DNA from: Nymphaea colorata
Lineage: Eukaryota; Streptophyta; Magnoliopsida; Nymphaeales; Nymphaeaceae
DNA: 64,000 nt
Direction of reading: 5' to 3'
Assembly: GCF_008831285.2 (NCBI RefSeq)
Contig: NC_045144.1
Coordinates: forward strand, 8,221,886-8,285,885
Part shown: piece after piece, positions 35,590-47,559 of the stretch
Numbering within the stretch: position 1 is the stretch's first letter
Layout of the letters: each line of letters opens with the position of its first letter
The notes under the pieces: generated by a model
Told to the model about the DNA's origin: nothing
The model's input: the letters and a program-made list of their open reading frames with translations, nothing else
The model's database searches: none
Made by a program: the position numbers and the translations under genes

Positions 35590-37070
35590 CTGCTGTCAAA
35601 ACGAAAATGAGTTTTACAAACAGAACAGCCAAGCACCACTAAAAGACCGTTTGATGACTCTAAATCTAATTTTAAAATCCATAGATCTCATGTGGATCTA
35701 ACATGACATTGTTTTTACTGATGTGACAAAAAAACCATAAAATCCATGACAAAATCTATAGTTCATAATCTTAAGTCAGACCTAAGATCCACACTTCTTT
35801 GCATTGAAGAAAAGTCATATCTAGAGGGAGGGTTTAATCTGCTATCAAACACCCAAAACTCAAGAATTAACCCACCAGAATGAGCCTTCAATATAACCGG
35901 CTTCAGGCCCCTGACCGCAATATCCAGCAACACAGGCTGGAAACAGAGAGAGTTAAGAATGCTGCCATGCAGAATTTACCATATCTGATGTCCTACCAAC
36001 GGCTGATGCAGGAGAAGCTTTTGCAGAAGTTGTCGGTAAATTGGACGGAGCCCAAAACCCGGAATGGAATCTTAGGTTATCCACTTTTGGGACAGTGATG
36101 TGCTACTGCCCTGCTTTTTATTACAGTTGATGCTTAGCATCCTGTTTTTTTGATGTATATGTTCAACTTTTGTCAATAAAGAGGAGGGGAGCTTATCTCT
36201 AAGCAGATCCTTCATCAGGAGTTTCAAACCCGCCGGGCCTTCACTAGAAAAGAGCTGCAGTGAACAGCCAAAAGCTAATGGCACCTTCCAGGCATATTAT
36301 TTGAAAAACTGTAAGCAAAAACCACGACCCCGTAAAAATCAAATTTGGGCATAAACCGACGGGCCGTCATTACCTAAAAAGGAGGAAGCCGAAGCTTTGG
36401 CAGACATTAGAAGACGAGAAGGTCTAACTAACTTCACAAAAAAGAAAGCATACAACAGAAACTTAATCAAATTGTGATTTAAGGGGATCCCCAGAGTCAA
36501 GAATCTTGAATCCATGGGCTTTCAAGTCACCGAATTGATTTAGGGTATGTTTGAGAACCAAGGAACTTAAATTCACGGTTCTGACGTAACATGGCTTAGA
36601 TTATGCTGCTTCATGACTCATCAAACTACAAATCTCAGACTTCAGATCATACCTAAGATGTGCAATTGATTGCCCACCCAAAAATGCAAGCCCGCCTGCC
36701 TTTGAGGCTTCGCCTGTATACCAGTTGCTAGTACACCCACAAACAAATGTGGGTTTCACACACACAAGCTACAGAACCGATTTCCACTCCCACAACCACA
36801 AAGTTACAGAAAGAAAAGGACAAGAGAAAATTACAAAACGAGAATCCAGGAAAAGACAACAGGTAAAAGTTTCTCTTTCGCTTGGAGAAAAGGCGTTACA
36901 TACACTGTAATTTCATTTTTTCCTCCCCCTTCCTTGAACCCCCACCAACAAACCCCAACTCCCCAAATAAAGAAAAGGAAACAAAATCTTTTCCTCTTTT
37001 TCTCACCCACTCTTTTGTGTGCGAAAACCAAAAAAAAAAAAAGGAGAAGGGATCATCACAGGGTGATCTA
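35590..37070. other. Intergenic DNA and AFP 3' flank
   Basis: No supportable gene. The 72-codon plus-strand ORF at 35880-36098 shows no family resemblance. The portion nearest 37070 should hold the 3'UTR of the AFP gene; no polyadenylation site could be fixed with confidence. Confidence 0.5.
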
Positions 37071-38801
37071 CTACCTCAAGAAAGGAGGGAAAGGATTTAC
37101 CACAATATGTCTGAGGGGGTGTTCCACGTCGCCACCTCCTCCATGCTTGACAAACTCAGCAGGCGAAAGAAAGTTACCATGACAAGCACAAACGATCCTT
37201 ATTTCTTCCCCTTTGTCATATTTATACAAGAATCCTTCTATCTTCTTCCCGTTCTGGCCCGCATCCCTAGTGCAGACGTAGGGCAGATCACCCATCATTG
37301 ACTTCATTTTTGCCGGAACGCTCTCTGATCGAGCAATTGAATCTCCTCCTCCAACACCACGTTGGCTGTCTAAACATTTTAAGCTCTTGCTGCCGCTTAA
37401 TCCTGCAGATGAACATATATATAATTTTCAAATGTAATCACAAGCTTAAACAGATATCTTGTCGATACAGAAATGAAGAGTCAGAAAGAACAAGGCTGGA
37501 ACTTGGGTGGTGAAGTTAACAGCAGAATGCGTACTAGCAGAAGTCACGAAGATGTCCTTGACATTCAAAAGAACGGTAGAAGAGACCAAAGAATGATACC
37601 AAAAAAAATTATAATGCAAGAAACATGCGATTGACTCAAATGTTCCAAAACCAAAATGCTTCATAGCAAAATAACCTTCCACTACATATGCTAGCATAGT
37701 CTTTTATTACCGAAAGCATTGAACACTACAAGAACAGAGAAAATGTATATACCAGAAACATAAACATCTAATGAAGGTTGTAGGGGTTGGTGTAGTGGGT
37801 CGGGCCTTGGCTGGCAGGGTAGCTGCAGAGTTCATCATGCACAACACCTTCTATCCATTATGCAAGCCTAAGCAAACGCATGCTTTGGCGCTGAGGATAT
37901 TAGCCACAGGGTTTTTACGCCATTAGGAATGCAGCTAAGCCTTATTTATCGGATGATGTTTCATCATGTTTGAAACAGAAAAGAAGCAGAACTAAACCTT
38001 TCTTATTGCAACGTCAAAAGAGAAAGAAGACACACAAACAAAAAAAAAACAAAAAAACAAAACAAAGGCAGGCTGAAACATGATCTAACCATATATAAAA
38101 ACCACATGGTTTAAGATTAAATGTTTCATAATTATCCCAAACAAAAACGAAAAACTTCACAACCTAAATTCCACATTAGACAGCCAAGAGAGAGAGAGAG
38201 AGAGAGAGAAAAAAAAAAGGAAACATGAAAAAATTTATGCCAATTAAGTAATGAACACTTTCAAATGCAACATTATCTTAATAGAGAGAGGATTTTCCGT
38301 GAATAAATTCTAATGAAAAAGCACAATCTATATCAGGTCTGCAAGCCCATAAAAGTAGCTAGTGAAAAGTTCCTTTAGCCAATGGCCAATTGCCATTCAG
38401 AGATGATGATGGCAATTCCCAAAAACGTGAATCGCTGTATAGCTTCCAAATATTCCTATATAATGTTCCTAGCCACATACTCCATTAGTTATTCTTGGCG
38501 ATCGCGGCATAGGACTTTCATTGCATCCACGTCTTGTTTCTCCACTACCATCTAAGTTTAGTGTTTGGCAACAAGAAGTTAATTTCCTTCTAGACGAGCA
38601 AAGGATGTTAGCAAATCCGAAACCTCCTGAACATTAGATATGGGAAACACGATTTTGACATTTCAATATGAAACACAGGTTTCTGTTTACACCAATAGTA
38701 AAATAACTCCTAACTTGAGGACTGGATTGTGTTCTACATGAAAGAAAAATTAGATTACGTAGAACAAGAAAATGGAACAAATGCATATAACTGTTAAAAA
38801 G

Positions 38802-38836
<35 letters not shown>

Positions 38837-41029
38837 AAATCCCCTTAAGGCTCAACATTAAATTGCTGTAAGAAGTCTTATCGCATATTAAGATGGAAAA
38901 ATAAATTCAAAATTGATTTCAGCATAAAAAAATAGGGTCATCATCCTCGTCATAGGATCTTATTTCAGACCTCCAAGGTACGAGAGTTAAAGTTTTAATA
39001 TGACCACTGGTCATTGAAGTTTTAATAAGTAGTTTTAAGCAGACAAATTTTTAACTATGCCAATGAACAATATGCATGCTATCCACAACACATATTTTTA
39101 TAGTTGTGAACTCAATGCTCTATTGCAATTTGTGCCCATTAGAAGCAAAAATCTAGTTAAACCCTTAAGTTGATATCATGTTTTCATGCTGTATGAAGGT
39201 CTTTTGCTGAATACTTATGCTTCTTTTTTTCCTCCAAAGAGAATCTTCGACAAAATAATGTATCTATAATATATTTAAAAATTGGCAAAAGGATATAAGC
39301 TAATCCAAGTCCAGTGTGCTAGCTATCAAATGTGACTGCTAGTTCCAATGGCAGTCCATGCAAGGATGATACTTGATAGTACCTGTCACCACTGCATCCA
39401 AATCCATATTAAAAGAATAACATGCTTATTGAATGCCTCCAGTGAGCACTTCCTGCCAAAGCCTCTCATATGACAACCTTTGGATGCATTAAGAACACTT
39501 GAACTACACAGCATTAGAACTCCTCCAGGAGTGAAAAAAGGACCTCGAGCAGCTTTTAGCACTCAAAATTTTCTAAAAGACCAGGAGTTAAGCTACCACC
39601 ATTCGTTGGAGTAGGAACAGACAGCAAAATCAGAGACAGTAACCTGGGTCATCTCCCCACGTAAAATTTACAAAAGATAACGACTTCCACAAGCTCAATG
39701 AATTGAATCTCTAGCTTCTGTGGTCATTTACAGGACATAATAGTGAAAAAGCCAAAGGAATCAAACCAAAGTGGTAACCATTTTCTCAAACGAGGATATC
39801 TCAAAGTATGTCTAAAGAATTCATGTTCCAATTTCCAGCCCAGACAATAATCTCAAAACTGGACCTATGATTATTACTGCCTAGCCCTCAAAAAACAAGA
39901 TCCACCGTCAGAAATAAAATGCCATGAATTCAAAATCCATGCGCCTAAGCTAACTGGAGAAAATAAAGCAGGGCATGTACCTTGAACCAAGTTTAATGCC
40001 AATTAGAACGAAGTAGAAATGAATGAGCAAAAAGAAATTCTGAAAAAATCAACGCAGAAGCATCATAATCTTGAAAACCCAGGACCGCAGCGTCTCAACA
40101 ATTTTTGCTATTACAAGATAAAAGTATATTTATATCTAGTTCTTCTTTTCTTCTCTCTCTCTTTTCCCTCTTTAGTCACCCAGTAGTACTTATAATAAAT
40201 TAAGATAGCATACTCTACCAATCACCTGATCTTGGTATACTTGAAAACATCATGAACCATGTTTGGAATGAAACAGTCCAATAAAGACGCAAGAACCAAA
40301 GAAGATCCAACGGTAGTTAAATTAGCAGAAGAGAAATTATAATTAAAACAAAACAAAACAAAAAAAAAGTGGCGTTGTTCGTGTAGAATCCACAGAAACC
40401 ACGTCATATTTACATTAGTCGAAAAAAAGGGGGAGAAAAAGTTGAAGGAACCACTCGCCTTGAGAAGTTCGGTTGCTGAGGTCCGATATACCGGATGAAC
40501 AACTGCCTTGTGAAGGTGCCGGAAAATGGCCAGAGAAGCCCATTTCCGACTGCCGATCGGTAGTCGCGATGCTCCGAAGCATTCCGACTCGACATGAGAA
40601 GTCCATGGAAAAATCAGGGCCAGCTCCCCTTCTGCTCCCTCCCTCATGCGTTTGGTCCAGGGACAGGGTTTCTTCAAATCTCCCCGCCAGTCTCTGCCGT
40701 TTAGCTTCCCCTCCATAAGCACTCAATTCCCCAATTTCCTGCCTTTCCGGCAACAGAAATCCGATCTCTGAGGAGGGATCCAGCCATGAATTCTTCGCTG
40801 GAAGGGAAGACCACCGACTGAGCTTGTTTGTGCGGAAGGAAGGCGGCTCACCAGACTGAACCATTTCCAGATTCGCGATGGACGCCGCCCTACCGAGTTT
40901 CTTCTTGTCGGACGAGAAGCAGCCGCCTAAGGAGAGACCGAGCTCGAGACCCGCCGGGTCTTCCTCTTCCGGTCCAGAGGCATCCGCTTTCCGGCCATCT
41001 CTGGCCATGAGTTTCTGCAGGAGATCCAT
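37071..41029 (-). CDS. AFP/Ninja-family protein (ABI5-binding type co-repressor adaptor)
   Basis: Nuclear adaptor that links ABI5-class bZIPs or JAZ proteins to TOPLESS co-repressors, damping ABA or jasmonate responses. Coding exons 40459-41029 and 37071-37402 join in phase to 300 aa. Residues 28-34 (LELGLSL) are an EAR repression motif, and KRQR at 110-113 is a possible nuclear signal. GSCSSGISD at 175-183 matches the conserved middle (B) motif. Residues about 227-294, from GDLPYVCTRD through GFLYKYDKGEEIRIVCACHG to HPLRHIVVNP, are the C-terminal partner-binding domain, ending six residues before the stop. An in-frame TGA upstream fixes the start. The join uses a GC donor, because it alone keeps the frame. 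Upstream ACGTG sites suit an ABA-responsive AFP; assignment to AFP rather than NINJA is tentative. Confidence 0.92.
38187..38209. repeat. AG microsatellite
   Basis: (AG)n followed by an A-tract, inside the AFP intron. Confidence 0.9.
38804..38834. repeat. AT microsatellite
   Basis: (AT)n inside the AFP intron. Confidence 0.9.
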
Positions 41030-41077
41030 CTGGACGCTGATTGTGGTGTACCAGAAACTACCTCACATTCCTCACCG

Positions 41078-41488
41078 CTATCCGAGCAATGAACACACAA
41101 TCCATCCGATGTTACCCAAATTAGCCACCCAGTTTCTCGAGATACCGGGGTTTTGATAAGACCCGCTAGAATCTGAGGAAAGCCCGTCAAATTTTCGAGC
41201 TAAACCGTTAGTCCACCAACCGGAATTCGACCGAACAACCGACTTGAAAATCTCGCCCTGCTTTTCGCGACGCAATTTGCAGGCTTCACACAAGCGGTAC
41301 TTAAAATAGTTTGCCCCTGATTCGCTTTTCCGCTTTCCTTCCTGGGCTTCTCCGAAATCTTCAGCTAAGATCTCCGCGATTCGGACGGAATCTCTTTCCG
41401 TTTGTGTGCGTGTGTGTGAATAACCTGAAACTCCAGCAACAGAATCTTCTTCCTTAAATGGCTCAGATACTCTCGAACTACCAGCCAC
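41078..41488 (-). other. Possible upstream ORF in the AFP leader (136 codons)
   Basis: An ORF that starts MAGSSRVSEPF and ends 48 bp before the AFP start codon. If transcription begins above 41488, this ORF lies in the 5' leader and would hinder translation of the main frame. I recognise no domain. It may equally be a chance ORF in GC-richer leader DNA. Confidence 0.25.
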
Positions 41489-41909
41489 AAGGCTTCAACA
41501 CTTCAGCCGGGCGACATCAGTACTCTCTCGTTCTTTTGTACACATCAGTCTGTTTGTGGAACGTCTGCCGGAGAAGAAGAAACAGGTGACGAAGAAGAAG
41601 TAGGCGTCGAAGCGCCGGAACTGCCGCCGGACGTCACCCACAACAGAAAACCGACCAACACCCTCGGTTACCAGCCCGGATCCCGATCGCCACACAGTCA
41701 CAGCCGGCCCCACGACCACCGGCACGCACCGCCGTCCGCCAGAATCACCGAACAGCCCCGAGAACGTGCTTTCGCACCCGCCCCGCCTCCGGCGACCATC
41801 TGCACCCCCCACCCCGCGCCGTCCGATTTCCAGAAGCCACAAGAACGAGAACAAAGAACAAGAAGGACCACAGAAACGAGGGGGGGCGGCAGGGAAACCC
41901 TGCTCCCCC

Positions 41910-42535
41910 ACGATCCGACACGTGTGAGATGCTCCCATCCGAACGGCCGAGATGCGGCCACGCCGTCCGCCGTAGCGCTTCCGACGGCCAGGATGACTCC
42001 CCCTCCCCCGCTCTCTCTCCTGCACTGCTCGAAGGAGAAGCGGGGATGGAAAACGGCGCCTTTCTAGAGCTTCGATCCCGCCACGTGTCGGCGTGCGCTC
42101 CTCTGACTCGACACGTGGATGACATGTCTCGTAACTCGCAACCATCGCCCCCACGCCACCACTTTTGTGGGCGTCATCTCCATTTCGGGTCCAAACCCAC
42201 TCATTCATTATCAAGATCCAGTATCGGATCCAGATCCAAAACCCGGTTACCTCTCGAGATTACAGGGGTCGGGCTTGGGGTGGGTCCGGACCCGGTTCGA
42301 AAAGGTCACATGATCTCCCGCCGCGGGCCCACCGAAAAAAAGAGAGCCTGCCTTAGTGGGGCCCGCGGAGGAATCTATCCACGTGGCGAGCGATCGCTGT
42401 CCCTGCGCGGCGATCGTACGGTCATACTCGAGTGGTGCGAAACGTGCGCTCGGCCGGCCACTGATTGCTGCTTTCAAGTTCAGACTGGGGCGATGACGTG
42501 GCATCTCGGACAGCTCGCTTTCCGCCACGTCGTCC
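41910..42535. promoter_or_regulatory. Cluster of ABRE/G-box cores upstream of AFP
   Basis: CACGTG cores at 41919-41924, 42082-42087 (as CCACGTGTC), 42112-42117 and 42380-42385 (as CCACGTGGC), plus ACGTGGC at 42496-42502 and CCACGTCG at 42525-42532. ABRE consensus is ACGTG(G/T)C, bound by ABI5/AREB bZIPs, the partners of AFP proteins. The sites lie about 0.9-1.5 kb upstream of the ATG in a GC-rich region. Confidence 0.55.
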
Positions 42536-42599
42536 TTGACGTTGACCCCTCTTGTGGTTGTCGGCCAAACGTGGAAGGACGGAGAGACGGGTCGGATCC

Positions 42600-43234
42600 G
42601 GATTCTGCTAAACCTCCAACCGGATCCGAATCTTAATCTTTCTTTTTTTTTTTTTTTTCTAAATCCAAACAACAATGTTAGTCCGGATCAAGATGGCCCT
42701 AATCCGAGACCAAGTAATTGGGTTCACGTCCATATCTGATTCCGGGTTGAGGTCGGCCAATTTCGGATTTGTGGTGGATACGTCCGATCCAAATCGGATC
42801 ATTCTGTGCTTTGACGGTGTGCCGGAGTGCCTTAATGGGTAGCACCCTCCGCTTGGCTACGGTCGAATCACATTAAACTTCCGGGGACCAAGTCGATTTG
42901 GATCTGGTTTCGTACAATTGGATCCTAATAACCAGACATAGTGTCGCATTGCTCCAGATCTAGGCATCTCCCAAGGATGACCATAGCCCCGGTTTTGGGG
43001 GATCAGTTACGTCTCTATTGTGTATAAAAGGCACTTCTGTAACAGTAATAAATTGTTATTGGTAGGCTTCAAAAGGCAGCATAAAACACTATGTATGTCA
43101 TGAATTTATTGTAATTTTAAGGTAGGTTCATCAAATGGAACATTTTGCTATTATTGCCAAACAAGACCTAAGATTTTGATTGTTGAACCATTAACTTAGT
43201 TCGACTTTCGGATGTTTGAAATTTCTCATCCGAT
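42600..43234. other. Intergenic DNA, no gene seen
   Basis: T-tract at 42641-42658, then unremarkable sequence. Long ORFs in the GC-rich part between 41495 and 42680 exist in several frames on both strands and are attributed to composition. Confidence 0.5.
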
Positions 43235-43475
43235 GTATAAAAGTTAATCATGTATTAAAGATTGATATGAATCTTCAATAACATATAAAGGGATGAGTTT
43301 AAAGATAGAATGTCATGGTTCCTAACCATTGCAGGGGAAGAACGGAAGCTGGAAGGAGGGCGAGTTGGGATTCACCAAACCAAGAACTCGAGCTTATTGT
43401 GAGAAAAAGCATGATTGTGGCATTGGGTATCTGAGTCGTTTCAACACTCAGACCTGCGATAGCTAGAAAACCCAA
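43235..43475 (+). repeat. Diverged relative of the TRIM at 49387
   Basis: Shares an AATCTTCAATRRCWTATAAAGGG-like segment, a GGCGAGTTGGGATTCACC segment and, after it, GTATCTGAGTCGTTTCAACA, which corresponds to the PBS region GTATCAGAGCAGTTTCAACA of the TRIM. Only one LTR-like copy is visible. Confidence 0.5.
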
Positions 43476-46400
43476 ATAGCTATATTAATTAACTCATTAA
43501 TCATAATGCTAACAAAAATGAACGTTTGGGTAGTTCTTTGAATATTAGTAGCCTTGAAAGTGGATTGATTTGGTGCAAAGAAATTTGATATATATTTTGA
43601 TTGCAAGCATGGGATGAGAAGGCGGATTCTCAATGCAGAAGGGAACTGGACTGTGTAACCTCACATTTGGATAAGTGATAGTTTGTATGGGATTTGAGGC
43701 TGATTTAGTTAATGAAATTGTGCTGAGGTACTATGAAATAGGTTTCAATTGGGTCGAAAAGGGAAAATTTGGGTTTGGACCTGGGTTGGCGTTTTGGTTT
43801 GCAATTCTCTGGAACTCAAGTGAGAGAGGATCCGCTAACCTGCCCCCCTCGTCATCAGGCCAAGCTCCTGCCGAGAGCCCTTCATGATTGTTGATCATCG
43901 ACCAAGGAGGGGCATCAAGGGACATAGCATAGGTGGTCAGATTCGGGCACATGTAAATTAGGAACCGTTCTTTATGATCCACCATCCACTAGTGGAGCTA
44001 AACATAGGCTCATGGGGGTACTCTCTCTCTCTCTCTCTCTTCCCATCCCCACCATTAAGTTATATATAATTTAAATTATAGACTTCATTTTCTTTCCCAA
44101 ATTTAGAAATTGGTATTCGTCTAAATGTTGGAAAGAAGAGGTCAAGTGATCATTTTTGTGTTGTTGATAGGAGATATTTTGGGTTTGAGCATATTGAGGC
44201 AATGGTTGTTGCATATTTATCACAAAAAGTTATGAGTTTCCTTGGCTTGGTTGAATGTGTTTATTTAGGCTAGTAGACATTGAGACATGCCAAAAGTTTG
44301 TAACTTACTAATATGCATATGATGAAAAGTTATATCTTTACATGTCTTGGTGGAAAATATTTGTCTAGAATAGGAAATAATTGAGACAAGCCAAAAGTCT
44401 ATAATTTACTATTTTATGTATATAGTATTTCTGTTTTGTGATTATTTTAACCTAGTTTTAGAATTTATCCACTGATGAGATATAGTTTAAAATTAGAAAA
44501 GGGATGTTTTAGCTAATGAGCAATTGTCAAAAGATATATGTTTATTGATGAACATTGGCATAAGAAAATTAGACATGCACAGTCTAAAATATTGTTCAAC
44601 ATGTAATTGCATAATTTTTTTTTTTGTTTTTGGTGCATACAATATTTGGGAAGATGTTCATAAGGCTTTTTTTTTTTGCAAGACCCTTATTAATATTGAA
44701 ACGGCCATCTCCAATCAACCATAAAAAACGGACTCAAACTAGATTGACATACTTCATCGAAATAGAATATGATAAAATACAATGCGATATTGTTATCTTC
44801 TCTGTCCAAAACATATAGATAAAACATATAGATAAATAGAAAGTATTTATGTTTGAAGAATTTGAAATTGGATATATATATATATATATATAACGAAATC
44901 TGTGACTTAACAACATGAATGAAATGTAAAATGCTTTGTTATACAGCATACTGATACTATACTTCACAATTAAATTGATCAACAGAACAAAAAAATGCAT
45001 TTCACATCTTTGGACAACCATTAATGCGATCAGACGCATGTTAAAGCAGTGATTGACATTTTGAAGTTAAGATGATTTTGAAAAATATAAAATTTCATTA
45101 AGTTATTGATGTTTTTATAACGAAGAATGCTTTAGAAATAGCGAATTCTATCTCTTGATATACAAAAAAAAAATTATCACAAAAACGAGTTTTCTTAATT
45201 GAGATTTTTCGTCTCGTTTAACGGGAATTTCAATAGCTCGAAAATACAACTAGATTTTTATTTATTTTTTACTTAATATTCACCATGTGACCCTCTTAAA
45301 ATCAATGACACGGACAATTCCTATAAAGTCTGGCATGTTAAGATCTGGTATTCACCATTTTTCTATCTATATAGTTTGTGGAAATCTCTGCCCTGGTTTG
45401 AATAAAAAAGTCATCTGGTCTCTCACAGCACACTGCTCAATGCATTTTATGTATATATATATCTTGGTTAGAATACAATTATGTGCACTTGGCTGAGCAG
45501 AGTTTGCGCGTCAACTAATTCGGGCCAAAAAAGCCCAAGGCTGATCCGATACCAAGTTCAATATTGGCAAGCTATCCCTTTTAGTGCACATCCACTCCTG
45601 AGGACACGTTGTCGTCGTTATAATAAGCAAGCAGTCAAATGGTTCGGATCTGCTAAAAGCATCTTTCCATCAATGCCGTTGGGTCCACAATTCTTTTGGA
45701 TCCAGATATCACTCTAACCCGTTGGATCTAAAATGCATGGGCCCTGGTCCTCAAGAAAAGCAACCTGTGACTTGAATTCGGATCAGCAGATGACCGGGTA
45801 ACATAACATAAATCACTGCAACTGAATCGAGTGAGTTAGGGCCGAGTGAGGCCAAGTCAAGGGTGAGTTGGACCAGCCTTTACTTTTCTTGGCAATCCGA
45901 GCTGACTCGGGTGACTCCCGATTCAGCCCGACCAGTTTGCCAATTATGTGTTAGTTACCAAATCTCAAGCAATCGCATGTCATAACTCGATAGCCAATGA
46001 ATCCATCATGCAGACCTAAGGGGTCCCTCGGCATGACATTCTGTGAGTGTCTTATGAGTCTATTCAAAGATTGGAGCAGATTTATAAAACAGTAAAACTA
46101 ATATTTAATGAATCTAACTCAGTATTTACAGTAAATTCATCATGTAATATTCACAAAATGTCCCTTTTGCCAAATAACTCCCAGTTAGACTTCGAATCAA
46201 ACTCAAAGATCCTAACTCTTGAAAGAAGCTTTCAAAACTTTTATCAAATAGAAGGTAGGAGATTGATTCTCAAATTGATATATTAAATAATATCTGAACC
46301 ATTGACATCCTTGTCATAAATTTGGTTACCAAACAATGGATGGACGCTTGTCGCCAGTGTAGAGGTGGCTCTTTTGTCCATCCATCTCTTAGAAGAGTGA

Positions 46401-46650
46401 GAAAAAGGGAAAAGCAAAAAGAAAGAGTGACTTCTGGCCAATGAAGGGAATGTTTTTAATAGGCCAGCTGGAACCAATTGCTGGTGTATATGAGATTGTA
46501 CACATGGTCCAATGAAGTTTCTTTTTGATTATATATGTCTATTAAATGCACAATCATTCTAAAGATTGTTTAGATATTAATTGTTATAATAATTGCTAAG
46601 ATCAATTACAAAATTATGGACTCTTTCTAAATTCTAAAGAGAGAGAGAGA
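43476..46650. other. Intergenic DNA, no gene seen
   Basis: CT microsatellite at 44020-44041, TA microsatellite at 44873-44892. A GACTCGG/CCGAGTGA-rich patch at 45820-45940 resembles short dispersed repeats elsewhere (31190-31260). Short ORFs are unconvincing. Confidence 0.5.
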
Positions 46651-46820
46651 GAGAAAAGAAAGATAGAGAGGGTTGGGGTGCTGGTGACGGTGTTACACCG
46701 CATGACTAGACCATCAGCCCTTTACCTTCAATGCAGACTGGAGGGTAACACCCATGAGAATCGAACCTATTACAGATCCCACCAATTTTGTTGCACACCG
46801 GTTGATGAGAGAGAGAAAAA
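46638..46820 (-). repeat. tRNA-derived SINE-like repeat, copy d (with GA tract)
   Basis: The minus strand contains GGTTCGATTCTC near 46755-46766, close to the pol III box-B consensus GGTTCGANNCC, then CATGGGTGTTACCCTCCAG, comparable with the heads of copies b and c. A GA microsatellite borders it at 46638-46655. Confidence 0.5.
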
Positions 46821-47365
46821 TAGAGAGACGTCCTAAATATTGAACTTCCTCTTATAACATGGGTACTTTCTTTTATCTCTTATAATGATGGTGCATTAAT
46901 CATCAACTTAAGGAAATTTGAGCCCTTAAAGTTGTATTATTCACTTCATATCATAAACGCTTTGACCCAAACATGGGGTGGAAGAAAATCGATAAAGAGA
47001 AGATTGTTAAGGGGCCATTTGATGGCAGTAATACATCTCATGAAACTGCTTTCCAAAAAATGTAGCAGAAACACTTATAGAAATCAGCTCTATTTTTCTA
47101 AGGCATGGGATTTTGTTATCAAACAACTTTTAAGGGTGTTAAATTAAAACATTGGTGTTTCATGACCCCAAAGTTTTAATCAATCTATTTCTTTTATAAA
47201 TTACAAAGGTTATACTAAGTGAGAGGAGTGCCCCTATAGGCCCCCTCTTTCTCCTTGCCACATGAATTCAGGGCTATGTGAGTATCTAGGATAGAGCACA
47301 CTGGCTAGTATGCAGCTAGCCTCGTTTTATTAATATAAGGATGTTGAATCCCATGTCCTCAAACC
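46821..47365. other. Intergenic DNA, no gene seen
   Basis: AT-rich; a 71-codon plus-strand ORF (46932-47147) has no recognisable features. Confidence 0.5.
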
Positions 47366-47559
47366 TAGGGGCGGAACCATGGTGGGTAGCATGGGCCCTG
47401 GTCCCACTTCAATTTTTTTTTTAAAAAAATTACATGTAATTTTAAAAAAAAAATTATTTGTCCTATATAAAAATTTTGAAAAATGATTTTTCGGCCCTTG
47501 TCAAAATTTAGAAACTTTAACTCGGTCCCTCTCATGAAAATCTTTTTGCTCTGCCCCTA
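47366..47559. repeat. hAT-type MITE, copy 1
   Basis: Ends TAGGGGCGGAACC and GCTCTGCCCCTA are imperfect inverted repeats. The core (CAAAATTTAGAAACTTTAA, TCCTATATAAAAATTTT) matches 51730-51922 in inverse orientation. CAAACC stands on both flanks as a partial target duplication. Confidence 0.75.

Larger units (their letters stand above)
37403..40458 (-). other. AFP intron, apparently GC-AG class
   Basis: On the minus strand the donor side reads CAAG then GCGAGT, and the acceptor side TCTGCAG then GATTAAGC. Splicing G to GA gives a glycine codon and continues the conserved frame. The nearest GT (4 bp on) would shift the frame. Length is 3056 bp. It holds AG (38187-38209) and AT (38804-38834) microsatellites and no coding exon that I recognise. 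Confidence 0.7.

Noticed and set aside
35880-36098. 72-codon plus-strand ORF downstream of the Tourist MITE
   Set aside because: No family match that I could recognise, and no splice context or neighbouring exon.
41495-42214. 239-codon minus-strand ORF upstream of AFP, as a protein gene
   Set aside because: The region is GC-rich, so stops are scarce in all frames and long ORFs also run on the other strand (41929-42636). Composition is arginine/glycine/serine-rich with no domain; it overlaps the ACGTG promoter cluster.
41929-42636. 235-codon plus-strand ORF
   Set aside because: Same composition effect; it overlaps the opposite ORF and shows no conserved motif.
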